NCBI GenBank assembly: GCA_947631505.1
Contig: CANRLR010000010.1
Coordinates: forward strand, 26,641 to 90,640
Length of the DNA stretch: 64,000 bases
Reading direction: 5' to 3'
From: an uncultured Lachnospiraceae bacterium
GTDB taxonomy: Bacteria; Bacillota; Clostridia; Lachnospirales; Lachnospiraceae
Every line of letters starts with the position of its first letter. The first letter of the stretch is position 1. Under the pieces are notes generated by a model that made no database searches, was not told the origin of the DNA, and worked only from the letters and a program-made list of their open reading frames with translations. The position numbers and the translations under genes are program-made. Below, one piece after another: positions 26,486 through 35,538 of the stretch.

Positions 26486-26617
26486 ACATTCATTGGCTTT
26501 TTTTCAAGTTCCGTATTTCAATGAATAAGTTTTCATTGAAATACGGGAACGCTGAAAGAATTGAAAATATGTTGCAGGAATTATAATGAAATTTATGAAA
26601 TATTCTGATATAATTGA

Positions 26618-27109
26618 GAGGGAGAAAAAAGTAACGGCATTCTCGTTTTAGGAAGTATAGAATTTTTCGGAGGTATCTGGCAATCAAAGTTACATTTATT
26701 GGACCAAAGTATTGACTTGACCTTGACAGATTTTTCGGAAAATATGGTCTCTATTGCCAAAAATGCTTTAGGAGAGCAAAATCATATTTCGTATGGTGTA
26801 GTAAATATTGAAAACATACCTTATACAGATAACTGTTTTGACAGGGTCATCGCAAATATGATGTTATATCATGTTTCTAATCTGGATAAGGGATTATCGG
26901 AAGTAAAACGGATATTGACTCAGGATTACGAAGATTCGTTGGCAATTACAGATATTGACGATGTGTTGAATTATATTTATTCTTTAACCAATATGTCATC
27001 CATTGCTGAACTGGAAAGACAGTCTTTAAAAGAAGTTTTAGAAAAAGAAATGGTAAATGGAGTTCTGAACATACCAAAAGAATATGGGATGTTTATTTGC
27101 ACGAAATAA
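26618..27109 (+). pseudogene. Remnant of a SAM-dependent methyltransferase
   Basis: The open frame runs from 26618 to the stop at 27107-27109; the only early start codon is TTG at 26699. Class I methyltransferase pieces are present: LTDFSENMVSIAKNAL (motif II), VVNIENIPYTDNCFDRVIANMMLYHV (motifs III/IV) and the tail NGVLNIPKEYGMFICTK. The SAM-binding motif I is degraded to ILVLGSIEFFGGIW. About 60-70 residues appear deleted between SEVKRILT and DYEDSLAITD. It is almost certainly inactive. Confidence 0.75.
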
Positions 27110-27129
27110 TGATTTGGAGGTATTAAACG

Positions 27130-28212
27130 ATGCAGGAAATATTGGATAAATATTGGGAAGCTGTTTCAAAAAACTATATGTTTTACAAAAAAGAAACCAT
27201 AAAAAGTGCAGTAGATGATTTTGATAAAATAAAAAAAGAAAATCCTGATTTTGATCCGGACAAGCTGGCAAGAGAGTATGCGAAAGAGCATATTTGCATA
27301 GATGGATCAGAAGAATATAAAATAGCATACAGATATGATTGCTTCAAAAATGAGATACATTCTCTGGTAGTGGGTTCGCATAATATCATGGATGCTACTT
27401 TCCGTTGGAATCCAGACATAGATTGCTGTGCTGTGGTGCAGAGGCTCATTCAGAACAAAGATTGGAACGGATTAAATAATCTTATCTATCAGCTACTCAG
27501 AATAAAACTGATTCCTAATAATCTCAGTAACGGTTATGATCATAGTTTTTACTTTCATGAAATTCTCTTAGCATATCTTTGTGGAGAAAGAACAGTATTT
27601 GAAAAAATAAATACAAAGAAGAACGGACTGGGGAATAATGGGTATCGCCCTTATGTGCTATGTAATAACATATTAATTGCAAAGCATTATAAAGATGATA
27701 GTAAGCTGCTTACTTCACTAGAGAAGGCAGAAGCTTATGCAAAGACGAAAGCAGCAAAATGGCACATTGCATTATGTAATTTTTTTGTCGGACTCGGTAA
27801 AAAGGATTTTGAACGGATAAATAAAAGTTTAGCTGATTTTTGTAAACTTTCAAAGCGGCTGCATCATGACTATCCACTGGAGAAGGAATTGGCGGTTATG
27901 GCTTTGGGTCTCTATATGATCGCTGTAGAGTGGCTTGGTGAAGAAGAAATAAAATTAATAAAAATGCCGGAAGAAAGGCGTTTTTGCAAAGAGTATGTAT
28001 TGTGGCGCATGGAAAATAAAAATCCAGAACGGAAGCTGTTTTTTCGTTATCCAGAGGAATATGGCATTTTAAATGTTATGCTTGAAACCGATCTTCCAGA
28101 TATGATTCTTTACGAGAAGACGGAGTATGGGCATACGAAGAGATATGAAGATCATAGGACACGTTTCCTTCTATTTGTTGAAGCGCTGGAAAAGAATTTG
28201 AGGAATATGTAA
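27130..28212 (+). CDS. Hypothetical helical protein, AT-rich accessory region
   Basis: 360 aa; not recognised with confidence. The ATG at 27130 has TTGGAGG upstream. No signal peptide or membrane segment. The chain looks largely alpha-helical (repeated Leu/Lys/Glu-rich segments, e.g. WNGLNNLIYQLLRIKL, LEKAEAYAKTKAAKW). The general look recalls Imm49-type immunity proteins of polymorphic toxin systems, but this is only a weak impression and no cognate toxin gene is present. Base composition is more AT-rich than the flanking transporters, consistent with horizontal acquisition. Confidence 0.6.
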   Translation: MQEILDKYWEAVSKNYMFYKKETIKSAVDDFDKIKKENPDFDPDKLAREYAKEHICIDGSEEYKIAYRYDCFKNEIHSLVVGSHNIMDATFRWNPDIDCCAVVQRLIQNKDWNGLNNLIYQLLRIKLIPNNLSNGYDHSFYFHEILLAYLCGERTVFEKINTKKNGLGNNGYRPYVLCNNILIAKHYKDDSKLLTSLEKAEAYAKTKAAKWHIALCNFFVGLGKKDFERINKSLADFCKLSKRLHHDYPLEKELAVMALGLYMIAVEWLGEEEIKLIKMPEERRFCKEYVLWRMENKNPERKLFFRYPEEYGILNVMLETDLPDMILYEKTEYGHTKRYEDHRTRFLLFVEALEKNLRNM

Positions 28213-28300
28213 GAAAGACAAATGACAGTGGACTTGTCGATACATTGTGCAGGATTATGGATTAGTTTGTAATTATGAATAGTATAGAAGGAGAACGCTC

Positions 28301-28849
28301 ATGAAGAAGAACATACCAACAATCGAGGAAATTAAAGATCTAGTGGAAAAAAGGAGAACATTATCAACGACCAAATGGAGCGAAGTTGCCGCCCGGTATT
28401 CAGGAAAAGAAGTTTGGATCAGAAGCGATTACATGACAGAGCATCTTCTGGAGAATGCTCCGGAACACAGGTATGAGGATGTGTGGAAATTTGCCCGAAA
28501 ACTGAATTCCTATTGGCATTGTCCGGTCAAGCCGGCGGAGTACGCAAGAATGAGTGCATATGCGGAGGATGAAGAACTTGTTGCTGTCACACTGAAAGCA
28601 TTAAATGATGAAGAGTATCCATTTGAGGAAGAAAAACGGGAATTCATCACCTATTTTTATGCGGTGGCATTAATATCACAGTCGAATCATCACCGGGAGG
28701 AATGTCTTGAAACATTGGAACGGCTGACCCGGTTCTTTATAAAAAATAAACCCTTTACTTATGATGCTCTGCTGCGGAATATGGAGGTTTTATCAAAGAA
28801 GTTTCCGGACTTAAAACCATTTGCAGTGGAATTGGGAAAGAAGATATAA
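28301..28849 (+). CDS. Hypothetical protein, accessory region
   Basis: 182 aa, unrecognised. The ATG at 28301 has AAGGAG upstream. The soluble, acidic-basic mixed sequence (YEDVWKFARKLNSYWHCPVKP, YFYAVALISQSNHHREECLETLERLTRFF) suggests an all-helical fold. It ends 7 nt before the GNAT gene, so they are probably co-transcribed. No function can be assigned. Confidence 0.6.
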   Translation: MKKNIPTIEEIKDLVEKRRTLSTTKWSEVAARYSGKEVWIRSDYMTEHLLENAPEHRYEDVWKFARKLNSYWHCPVKPAEYARMSAYAEDEELVAVTLKALNDEEYPFEEEKREFITYFYAVALISQSNHHREECLETLERLTRFFIKNKPFTYDALLRNMEVLSKKFPDLKPFAVELGKKI

Positions 28850-28855
28850 GAATAT

Positions 28856-29320
28856 ATGGAAATAAGGGAAATTAAAAAAGACAAAAAACAATTTCTTTCG
28901 TTGCTATTATTGGCAGATGAACAAGAAAATATGATAGACCGATATATTGATAAGGGCACAATGTATGTATTAGATGATGAAGAAATTGTGTGTGAATGTA
29001 TTGTAACGGATGAAGGTAATGGTATTCTTGAAATCAAGAATATTGCCACAAGACCAGACTGTCAAGGCAAGGGGTACGGAAAAGCACTAATTGATTTTGT
29101 CGCTATGAAATATAAAGGCCAGTATTCCGTTTTACAAGTTGGAACAGGTGATAGTCCACTGACAATTCCTTTTTATGAAAAATGTGGATTTGCCCGTTCA
29201 CATAGCATTAAAAATTTTTTTACAGATAACTATGACCACCCAATATATGAAGGTGGTGTCCAACTCGTGGATATGATCTATTTAAAGAGATTTCTTACGG
29301 AGGAGGAATCAAAGAGATGA
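28856..29320 (+). CDS. GNAT family N-acetyltransferase
   Basis: 154 aa. Motif A of GNAT acetyl-CoA binding is RPDCQGKGYGKALIDF (Q/R-x-x-G-x-G/A), preceded by the beta-4 strand LEIKNIATRP and followed by FYEKCGFARS, the usual motif B. The acceptor is unknown. The start lies 7 nt after the stop of the preceding gene; there is no strong binding site, which supports coupling. Confidence 0.85.
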   Translation: MEIREIKKDKKQFLSLLLLADEQENMIDRYIDKGTMYVLDDEEIVCECIVTDEGNGILEIKNIATRPDCQGKGYGKALIDFVAMKYKGQYSVLQVGTGDSPLTIPFYEKCGFARSHSIKNFFTDNYDHPIYEGGVQLVDMIYLKRFLTEEESKR

Positions 29321-29338
29321 AGATACTCAAAAAAAACA

Positions 29339-29368
29339 GCACATCCGCATCTTTAGCAACGGATGTGC
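29339..29368 (-). terminator. Intrinsic terminator after fabF
   Basis: A 9-bp GC-rich stem (GCACATCCG with CGGATGTGC). On the minus strand it is followed by a run of eight T. It lies about 10 nt after the fabF stop. Confidence 0.9.
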
Positions 29369-29377
29369 CATACATTC

Positions 29378-30634
29378 TTAATCTTCATACCTCTTAAAAA
29401 TCACACTGGAGTTCTGTCCTCCAAATCCAAAGGAATTACTCATTGCCACTTTGACCTCTTTCTTTTGTGCCTCACCCTGTACATAATTCAGCGGCACACA
29501 TTTTTCATCAACATGATCAAGATTCAATGTCGGCGGCACAATGCCCTCGCGAATACACTGAATACAAGTAATTGCCTCCGTAATTCCTCCCGCTCCCATC
29601 ATATGACCGGTAGCTCCCTTTGTAGAAGTAACTGCCATTTCCTTTGCATGGTCACCAAACAATTCCGCAATCGCATTGGTCTCAATCGGATCTCCTATTG
29701 GCGTAGCGGTTCCGTGGGTATTGATGTAATCCACATCAGAAACAGAAAGACCGGCGTGCTCAATCGCCTTTTCCATACAGAATACAGCACCGATTCCCTC
29801 TGGATGCGGACTCGTTACATGATAACCGTCGGTACAGTTCGAGAATCCTGCCAGTTCACAAAGAATATCAGCACCACGTTCTTTGGCGTGTTCCTCTGTT
29901 TCAATCATTAAGGCCCCGCCGCCCTCACCGATGACAAAACCGTCACGGTCTTTATCAAACGGCCGGCTGGCTCCCTGCGGGTTATCGTTATTGGTTGACA
30001 ATGCATGGGCAGAGCTTAGTCCTAAGATAAACAACGGTGCTAAAGCGGATTCTGTTCCCATGGCAAGAACGGCATCTGCCTGACCCGACATAAGAAGCAT
30101 ACAGGCTGTACTGATCGCATCTCCCCCGGAAGAACATGCGGTACTTACCGTAAGGCTAGGCCCCCGGTATCCCTTTTCAATGGCGACCTGTGCCGCTGCC
30201 TCATTGCCGATTATTTTTGGCACGAACCGCGGACTTACTTTTTTGTGCTCCCCCTTACTGACACCATCTTGTGTTTCAGTAATCGGAGCAATACCTCCCA
30301 GAGCAGTCCCCACTACAATGCCCATCCGCTCCGGGTCAGCAATCCTATCATCCCCTGCCTGTGCAATTGCCTCCATTGCAGCAGCATAGCCATACTGCAT
30401 AAACACATCCATTTCACGGGTAAGTTTCTTCGGCATATACTGTAAGGCATCAAAATTCTTTACTTCTGCTGCAATTTTCACCGGCAGCTCTGTTGTATCA
30501 AAACGGGTAATCTTACCTACTCCGCATTTTCCTGCCACTAGATTGTTCCAATACTCATTAACGCCGATACCAATTGGTGTTACCGCCCCCATTCCAGTAA
30601 TGACAAGGCGACTATTATTCGTCTTCATTTTCAT
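29378..30634 (-). CDS. fabF: Beta-ketoacyl-ACP synthase II
   Basis: 418 aa from the ATG at 30634; longer in-frame extensions lie inside the upstream gene. It condenses malonyl-ACP with acyl-ACP. The catalytic Cys is in TVSTACSSGGDAI; the two His residues are in NTHGTATPIGDPIE and STKGATGHMMGAGG. FGFGGQNSSVIF closes the chain. It overlaps the acyl-CoA synthetase gene by 20 nt and is not next to other fab genes, so it may work on special acyl chains supplied by that synthetase. This substrate link is inferred. Confidence 0.93.
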   Translation of the reverse strand: MKMKTNNSRLVITGMGAVTPIGIGVNEYWNNLVAGKCGVGKITRFDTTELPVKIAAEVKNFDALQYMPKKLTREMDVFMQYGYAAAMEAIAQAGDDRIADPERMGIVVGTALGGIAPITETQDGVSKGEHKKVSPRFVPKIIGNEAAAQVAIEKGYRGPSLTVSTACSSGGDAISTACMLLMSGQADAVLAMGTESALAPLFILGLSSAHALSTNNDNPQGASRPFDKDRDGFVIGEGGGALMIETEEHAKERGADILCELAGFSNCTDGYHVTSPHPEGIGAVFCMEKAIEHAGLSVSDVDYINTHGTATPIGDPIETNAIAELFGDHAKEMAVTSTKGATGHMMGAGGITEAITCIQCIREGIVPPTLNLDHVDEKCVPLNYVQGEAQKKEVKVAMSNSFGFGGQNSSVIFKRYED

Positions 30635-32300
30635 TCCAGTCGTTCTCCTTAATTTCTTTTCTGCGGATCTTTCCACTGATGGTCTTTGGCAATTCCTTCG
30701 TAAAATCAAGAATTTTAGGCCATTTGTAAGATGCAATATTTTTCTTCAGCGATTTCATAATCTCACTTTTTAACTTATCGGATGCTTCTGCCCCGTTCGT
30801 CAGCACGATACTGGCTTTAATTGCCTGCCCGCGGATCGGATCAGGCACAGAAGTGACGGCGCACTCCAATACATATGGAAGTTTCATAATTTCATTTTCA
30901 ATTTCAAACGGTCCGATCCGGTATCCGCTGGATTTAATAACATCATCGGTGCGCCCGACATACCATAAATAACCATCCTCATCATAGTAAGCCGTATCCC
31001 CGGTATGATAATATCCGTCATGCCATGCGGCAGCTGTCTTTTCCTCATCTCCGTAATATTCCATGAAAAGTCCGTTCGGCGTATTTTTCTCTGTACCAAT
31101 TACAATTTCGCCTTCTTCTTCCGGCTCTGCAATTCTTCCATCCGGCATCATGACTTTTACATTATATTGCGGACTTGGCTTACCCATAGAACCCGGTTTT
31201 GGTGTATCTCCTTTCAGATTCCCGATCGTCAGTGTTGTCTCTGTCTGACCAAAGCCCTCCATAATAACAAGTCCGGTCTTATTCTTGAATTTTTCAAAAA
31301 TTTCAGGATTCAATGCTTCTCCTGCCGTTGTTACATTTTGCAGAGAGGACAGATCATACTGGTCCAGTTTCATATGAACCATAACACGATACACGGTAGG
31401 TGGTGCACAAAATGTTGTTATTTTATATTTCTCTATCATGCGGAGAATCTCTTTGGCATCAAAATCATCAAAATCGTAGGTAAAAATACAAGCTTCGCAC
31501 AACCACTGTCCATAAATTTTACCCCACAATGCCTTTCCCCAGCCAGTATCGGAAATGGCAAAATGAATCCCGTCCGGGTCGACCTGATGCCAGTATTTTG
31601 CCGTAATGTAATGTCCCAAGGGATATTTGAAATTATGTGTTGTAATTTTCGGATAGGAAGTAGTTCCGGAAGTGAAAAACATAATCGACGGATCGTCTCC
31701 ATGAACCGCAGCCTCACCTCTTGGCCGCTTAAAATGACTGGAAAAATATTTCACTTCTTTATTAAAGCTGTGCCATCCTTTACGGCTGGCTCCTACCATA
31801 ATTTTCACTTTCAGATCTTTATAACTTCTGGTCGCCTTATCTACTTCACGGGAGACCTGACCGTCCGCCGTACATAAAATGGCATCCACATTTCCCGCCT
31901 TAAAGCGGTATTCAAAATCAGATTTTAATAGTAAATTTGTAGCCGGAATTGCCACAGCACCGATTTTGTGCAGGGCCAGAAGAGCAAACCAGAACTGATA
32001 ATGGCGTTTCAGCACGAGCATTACACGGTCGCCTTTTCGGATTCCTAAATATTGGAAATAATTTGCTACTTTAGAAGAGTAACGAGACATATCATAAAAG
32101 GTAAAAGAGCGTTCCTTTCCTTCACGGGAAATATGAAGCATTGCTACTTTATCCGGACACTTTTTTGCCATTTTGTCCACAACGTCATAGGCAAAATTGA
32201 AATTATCATCATTTACAAATTCGATGTTCTTTAATACTCCGTTGCTGTCTTCCTCCACCTTAATGAATGGAGCTGCAATCGCATCTTTGTTCATGCTCAT
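30615..32300 (-). CDS. AMP-forming acyl-CoA synthetase (medium-chain type)
   Basis: 561 aa from the ATG at 32300 with AAAGGA upstream. An adenylate-forming enzyme with the P-loop-like SIMFFTSGTTSYPKITTHN, the EGFGQTETTLTIGN motif, YHTGDTAYYDEDGYLWYVGRTDD, and the C-terminal TISGKIRRKEI with the catalytic Lys. The pattern matches the medium-chain (MACS) group that activates carboxylic acids to CoA thioesters. Co-transcription and overlap with fabF point to a dedicated acyl pathway. A 17-bp palindrome lies between its promoter and start. Confidence 0.9.
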   Translation of the reverse strand: MSMNKDAIAAPFIKVEEDSNGVLKNIEFVNDDNFNFAYDVVDKMAKKCPDKVAMLHISREGKERSFTFYDMSRYSSKVANYFQYLGIRKGDRVMLVLKRHYQFWFALLALHKIGAVAIPATNLLLKSDFEYRFKAGNVDAILCTADGQVSREVDKATRSYKDLKVKIMVGASRKGWHSFNKEVKYFSSHFKRPRGEAAVHGDDPSIMFFTSGTTSYPKITTHNFKYPLGHYITAKYWHQVDPDGIHFAISDTGWGKALWGKIYGQWLCEACIFTYDFDDFDAKEILRMIEKYKITTFCAPPTVYRVMVHMKLDQYDLSSLQNVTTAGEALNPEIFEKFKNKTGLVIMEGFGQTETTLTIGNLKGDTPKPGSMGKPSPQYNVKVMMPDGRIAEPEEEGEIVIGTEKNTPNGLFMEYYGDEEKTAAAWHDGYYHTGDTAYYDEDGYLWYVGRTDDVIKSSGYRIGPFEIENEIMKLPYVLECAVTSVPDPIRGQAIKASIVLTNGAEASDKLKSEIMKSLKKNIASYKWPKILDFTKELPKTISGKIRRKEIKENDWNENEDE

Positions 32301-32329
32301 ACTGTCATCCTTTCTTAACAATTATGCTT

Positions 32330-32346
32330 GTGGTTTTCAAAACCAC
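32330..32346 (-). promoter_or_regulatory. Palindromic operator-like site
   Basis: GTGGTTTTCAAAACCAC is a perfect 8+1+8 palindrome between the predicted transcription start and the ribosome binding site of the acyl-CoA synthetase gene. It fits a dimeric repressor site, or a short hairpin in the leader. The regulator is unknown. Confidence 0.6.
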
Positions 32347-32358
32347 CTCTTAAAGTAA

Positions 32359-32387
32359 AGAGTACATCATCCATATAGCTTTGTCAA
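32359..32387 (-). promoter_or_regulatory. Predicted promoter of the acyl-CoA synthetase-fabF operon
   Basis: On the minus strand TTGACA (32382-32387), 17-nt spacer, TACTCT (32359-32364). Confidence 0.5.
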
Positions 32388-32468
32388 TTAAAAATATGTA
32401 AAAAGACACATTTTCTTCTATTTTATTAATAAAGAAGTATTTTTTATGTAAAGAACAAAATAAATAAT

Positions 32469-32497
32469 TTGAATTTACCTATCTTATGTGATAAAAT
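32469..32497 (+). promoter_or_regulatory. Predicted promoter of nfnAB
   Basis: TTGAAT at 32469-32474, 17-nt spacer, TAAAAT at 32492-32497; about 70 nt before the nfnA start. Confidence 0.6.
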
Positions 32498-32564
32498 GGA
32501 AGCGCTACGTGAAAACATATACATGTACACGGTTTTTGTGTGCAGAATGGAGGATAATGTTATA

Positions 32565-33407
32565 ATGTTCAAAATTGTAGAGAAAAAGTCCTTAAATCCA
32601 ACAGTTGCAAAAATGACTGTGGAAGCTCCTCTCATTGCGAAAAAAGCAGAGCCCGGACAATTTATCATTTTTCGTGCAAAGGAAGATAGTGAAAGAATTC
32701 CTTTGACCATTGCGGATTTTGACAGAAAAGCCGGAACGGTAACCATTATTTATCAGATTGTTGGTGCCGGTACAATGGAACTGGATTCTCTGAATGAAGG
32801 GGAATACATTCACGATTTTGTAGGTCCACTGGGTGTTCCAACCCGCACAGAAGGTTTAAAGAAGGTTGCCGTAGTAGGCGGTGGTGTAGGCTGTGCCATT
32901 GCATATCCTGTGACCAAAAAACTTCATGAGATGGGTGCTGAGGTTCACGCAATCGTTGGTTTCCGTAATCAGGATCTAGTAATTTTGGAGGATGAGTTCA
33001 AAGCAGCAAGCGATCGGCTTGTCATGATGACAGATGACGGAAGCTATGGAGAAAAAGGTCTTGTAACGGACGCTTTGGAGAAATTAATTAACGAGGGAAA
33101 TGAGTATGACGAGGTAATTGCCATCGGACCATTGATTATGATGAAATTCGTATGTCTTACGACAAAAAAATATGATATTAAAACCGTTGTCAGCATGAAC
33201 CCGATTATGATTGACGGTACCGGTATGTGCGGTGGATGTCGTCTGACCGTTGGCGGTGAAACGAAATTTGCCTGTGTGGACGGTCCTGACTTTGACGGCC
33301 ATTTGGTAGATTTTGACGAGGCCATGCACCGCGGAACGATGTATAAAGAATTTGAAACTCATGCCCGCGAGGAAGCTTGTAATTTGCTGAAGAAGGGGGA
33401 CAAATAA
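32565..33407 (+). CDS. nfnA: NADH-dependent ferredoxin:NADP+ oxidoreductase, alpha subunit
   Basis: 280 aa from the ATG at 32565 (GGAGG 10-11 nt upstream); codons further upstream overlap the promoter. The FAD-binding N-terminal domain (EPGQFIIFRAKEDSERIPLT) and the NAD(P) fold (VAVVGGGVGCAIAYPVTKKL) are those of the DHODH electron-transfer/SudB/NfnA family. The C-terminal GTGMCGGCRLTV...FACVDGP gives the four Cys ligands of a [2Fe-2S] cluster. With NfnB it bifurcates electrons between NADPH, NAD+ and ferredoxin. GltA-type alternative names describe the same family. Confidence 0.9.
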   Translation: MFKIVEKKSLNPTVAKMTVEAPLIAKKAEPGQFIIFRAKEDSERIPLTIADFDRKAGTVTIIYQIVGAGTMELDSLNEGEYIHDFVGPLGVPTRTEGLKKVAVVGGGVGCAIAYPVTKKLHEMGAEVHAIVGFRNQDLVILEDEFKAASDRLVMMTDDGSYGEKGLVTDALEKLINEGNEYDEVIAIGPLIMMKFVCLTTKKYDIKTVVSMNPIMIDGTGMCGGCRLTVGGETKFACVDGPDFDGHLVDFDEAMHRGTMYKEFETHAREEACNLLKKGDK

Positions 33408-33409
33408 TC

Positions 33410-34801
33410 ATGGCAGAAAAAAATATGGATATGAATAAATGTCCTATGCCGGTTCAGGATCCGGATGTAAGAAATAAAAATTTTGACGAAGTTGCTCTTG
33501 GCTATACTTATGATATGGCAGTTAAGGAAGCTCGTCGTTGTTTAAATTGTAAAAACAAACCATGTGTCAGTGCCTGTCCGGTACAGATAGATATCCCGGC
33601 ATTTATCGAGCGTGTGGCAAATGAAGATATGGAGGGAGCATTTGAAATTCTTTCCCAATCCACTTCCCTTCCTGCTGTCTGCGGTCGAGTGTGTCCACAG
33701 GAGAACCAATGTGAAGGAAAATGTGTCCGCGGTATTAAAGGCGAGCCTGTGGGCATTGGACGTCTGGAGCGTTTTGTTGCAGACTATCACAGAGAAAACT
33801 GTAAAGAAACTCCTGTGAGACCAGAGCCAAATGGTCATAAGGTAGCGGTTATCGGTGCTGGTCCAAGTGGTCTGACGGTTGCCGGTGACCTTGCTAAAAT
33901 GGGTTATCAGGTAACAATTTTTGAGGCACTTCATCTTGCTGGCGGTGTTCTGGTATATGGTATTCCGGAATTCCGTCTTCCGAAGGCAATTGTTCAGAAA
34001 GAAATTGATAACTTAAAAGCAATCGGTGTTGATATTCAGACCAATATGGTCATTGGTAAAGTTCTGACCATTGATGAAATTTTTGAGATGGGTAACGAAG
34101 CTATTTTTGTTGGTTCCGGTGCCGGCCTTCCGAGATTCATGAATATTCCGGGTGAGAGCTTGAAGGGAGTATATTCTGCCAATGAATTCTTGACCCGTAT
34201 TAACTTAATGAAGGCTTATACCGATGGCAGTAAAACCCCAATTCAGCATGCAAAGAAAGTTGCTGTCGTTGGTGGAGGAAACGTGGCAATGGATGCTGCC
34301 CGCAGTGCCAAACGTCTTGGTGCAGAGGAAGTTTATATTGTTTACCGCCGTGGTATGGAAGAGCTTCCTGCCCGTAAGGAAGAGGTTGAGCATGCAGAGG
34401 AAGAAGGCATTATCTTTAAAACACTGAATAATCCGGTAGAAATCCTCGGCAATGATGAAGGTATGGTATGTGGAATGAAGTGCATTGAAATGGAACTTGG
34501 CGAACCGGATGAAAGCGGACGCCGCAGTCCGGTGGAAAAAGCAGGCAGTGAATTTGTTCTAGATGTTGATTCCGTTATTATGTCGATTGGAACCAGTCCA
34601 AATCCATTGATTCGTTCAACAACCCCTGGATTGGAAGCCAATAACCGTGGCTGCCTCATTACAAAAGATGATTCCGGTCTTACAACCCGTGAAAACGTAT
34701 ATGCTGGTGGTGACGCTGTAACAGGTGCCGCAACCGTAATTCTCGCCATGGGCGCAGGAAAAGCTGCTGCAAAGGCGATTGATGAGGCAATACGAGGTTA
34801 A
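33410..34801 (+). CDS. nfnB: NADH-dependent ferredoxin:NADP+ oxidoreductase, beta subunit (GltD-like)
   Basis: 463 aa, 2 nt after nfnA. The N-terminal Cys-rich domain holds two [4Fe-4S] clusters (RRCLNCKNKPCVSACPVQID and CGRVCPQENQCEGKCVRG). FAD and NADPH dinucleotide folds follow (VAVIGAGPSGLTVAGDLAKMG and VAVVGGGNVAMDAARSAKRLG) with the closing YAGGDAVTGAATVILAMGAG. It resembles the glutamate synthase small subunit, but pairing with NfnA and the absence of a large subunit gene favour the bifurcating transhydrogenase. Confidence 0.91.
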   Translation: MAEKNMDMNKCPMPVQDPDVRNKNFDEVALGYTYDMAVKEARRCLNCKNKPCVSACPVQIDIPAFIERVANEDMEGAFEILSQSTSLPAVCGRVCPQENQCEGKCVRGIKGEPVGIGRLERFVADYHRENCKETPVRPEPNGHKVAVIGAGPSGLTVAGDLAKMGYQVTIFEALHLAGGVLVYGIPEFRLPKAIVQKEIDNLKAIGVDIQTNMVIGKVLTIDEIFEMGNEAIFVGSGAGLPRFMNIPGESLKGVYSANEFLTRINLMKAYTDGSKTPIQHAKKVAVVGGGNVAMDAARSAKRLGAEEVYIVYRRGMEELPARKEEVEHAEEEGIIFKTLNNPVEILGNDEGMVCGMKCIEMELGEPDESGRRSPVEKAGSEFVLDVDSVIMSIGTSPNPLIRSTTPGLEANNRGCLITKDDSGLTTRENVYAGGDAVTGAATVILAMGAGKAAAKAIDEAIRG

Positions 34802-34824
34802 ATTAAATTTTGCAACATGATTAG

Positions 34825-34862
34825 AAAAGACTGCCGCATCACAACGGATGCGGCAGTCTTTT
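34825..34862 (+). terminator. Intrinsic terminator after nfnAB
   Basis: A 16-bp stem (34825-34840 with 34847-34862), GC-rich core GACTGCCGCATC, 6-nt loop, ending in TTTT. About 25 nt past the nfnB stop. Confidence 0.93.
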
Positions 34863-34952
34863 CTATTATCTATTTCATGATGCATATCTTTTTCAAAATT
34901 TCTTATACTATTAATATAAGTGTTACAATTTCTAGTTTCTCAGGAGATTATT

Positions 34953-34985
34953 GCATTGCTTCCTACGCTTGCGCTTCGGAATGGA
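34953..34985 (+). repeat. R3 leader repeat, copy a
   Basis: GCATTGCTTCCTACGCTTGC followed by GCTTCGGAATGGAGG. The same sequence with a few changes precedes the decarboxylase start (50343-50375, minus strand). It carries the ribosome binding site of the DUF6512-like gene. Confidence 0.7.
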
Positions 34986-34993
34986 GGTTTTTT

Positions 34994-35524
34994 ATGTCCA
35001 CAACATCCACTGTCCCAAAAAAATATTATATTGGCGGCTTTTTGTTCGTTTCCCTCTTAGGAACACTGGGACATTTTTTTTATAACTGGAGCGGTCAGAA
35101 CCCTGTTTGGGGACTTTTCTTTCCCGTCAATGAATCCACTTGGGAACATATGAAGCTTGTCTTCTTCCCCATGCTTTTATGGACCGGACTTTTTATGCAT
35201 CTGTTCCAAAAAAGCAACCCCTGCTTCGTCTTTCTCTCACTCTGTGCTGCTCTATTTGGAACCAGTCTGATTCCCATTCTTTTTTACAGCTACCGTGGTA
35301 TTCTCGGCTATAGCCTTCCGGCAGCCGATATCAGCACCTTTTACATCAGTGTTTTTTTAATGTTTATTCTACTTTATAAAATACAAAATAAATGCTTTAA
35401 AAAAATGGTAAATGCTTTTATTATTGCACTTACCATTCTTTTCTTCCTTGGATTCGTTGTATTCTCCTATCATGCCCCGGAATTAGGGATTTTTGAAAAT
35501 CCGGTTTCTACTGCAGACAATTAA
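34994..35524 (+). CDS. DUF6512-like integral membrane protein
   Basis: 176 aa from the ATG at 34994, which follows the GGAGG of an R3 repeat; upstream codons are repeat and terminator sequence. Five or so hydrophobic helices; the conserved-looking loop FFPVNESTWEHMKLVFFPML is typical of the DUF6512 group of small Firmicute membrane proteins. Function unknown. The family assignment is from motif memory. Confidence 0.72.
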   Translation: MSTTSTVPKKYYIGGFLFVSLLGTLGHFFYNWSGQNPVWGLFFPVNESTWEHMKLVFFPMLLWTGLFMHLFQKSNPCFVFLSLCAALFGTSLIPILFYSYRGILGYSLPAADISTFYISVFLMFILLYKIQNKCFKKMVNAFIIALTILFFLGFVVFSYHAPELGIFENPVSTADN

Positions 35525-35538
35525 CGGCAACCATCTTC

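Noticed and set aside
26490..26687. 65-aa minus-strand open frame
   Set aside because: It overlaps the ABC operon promoter region and the methyltransferase remnant; composition is AT-driven and no binding site is present.
31005..31877. 290-aa plus-strand open frame
   Set aside because: Antisense to the acyl-CoA synthetase; no recognisable domain and no ribosome binding site.
33410..34801. Glutamate synthase small subunit (gltD)
   Set aside because: The preceding gene is an NfnA-type subunit and there is no gltB large subunit; NfnB fits better.
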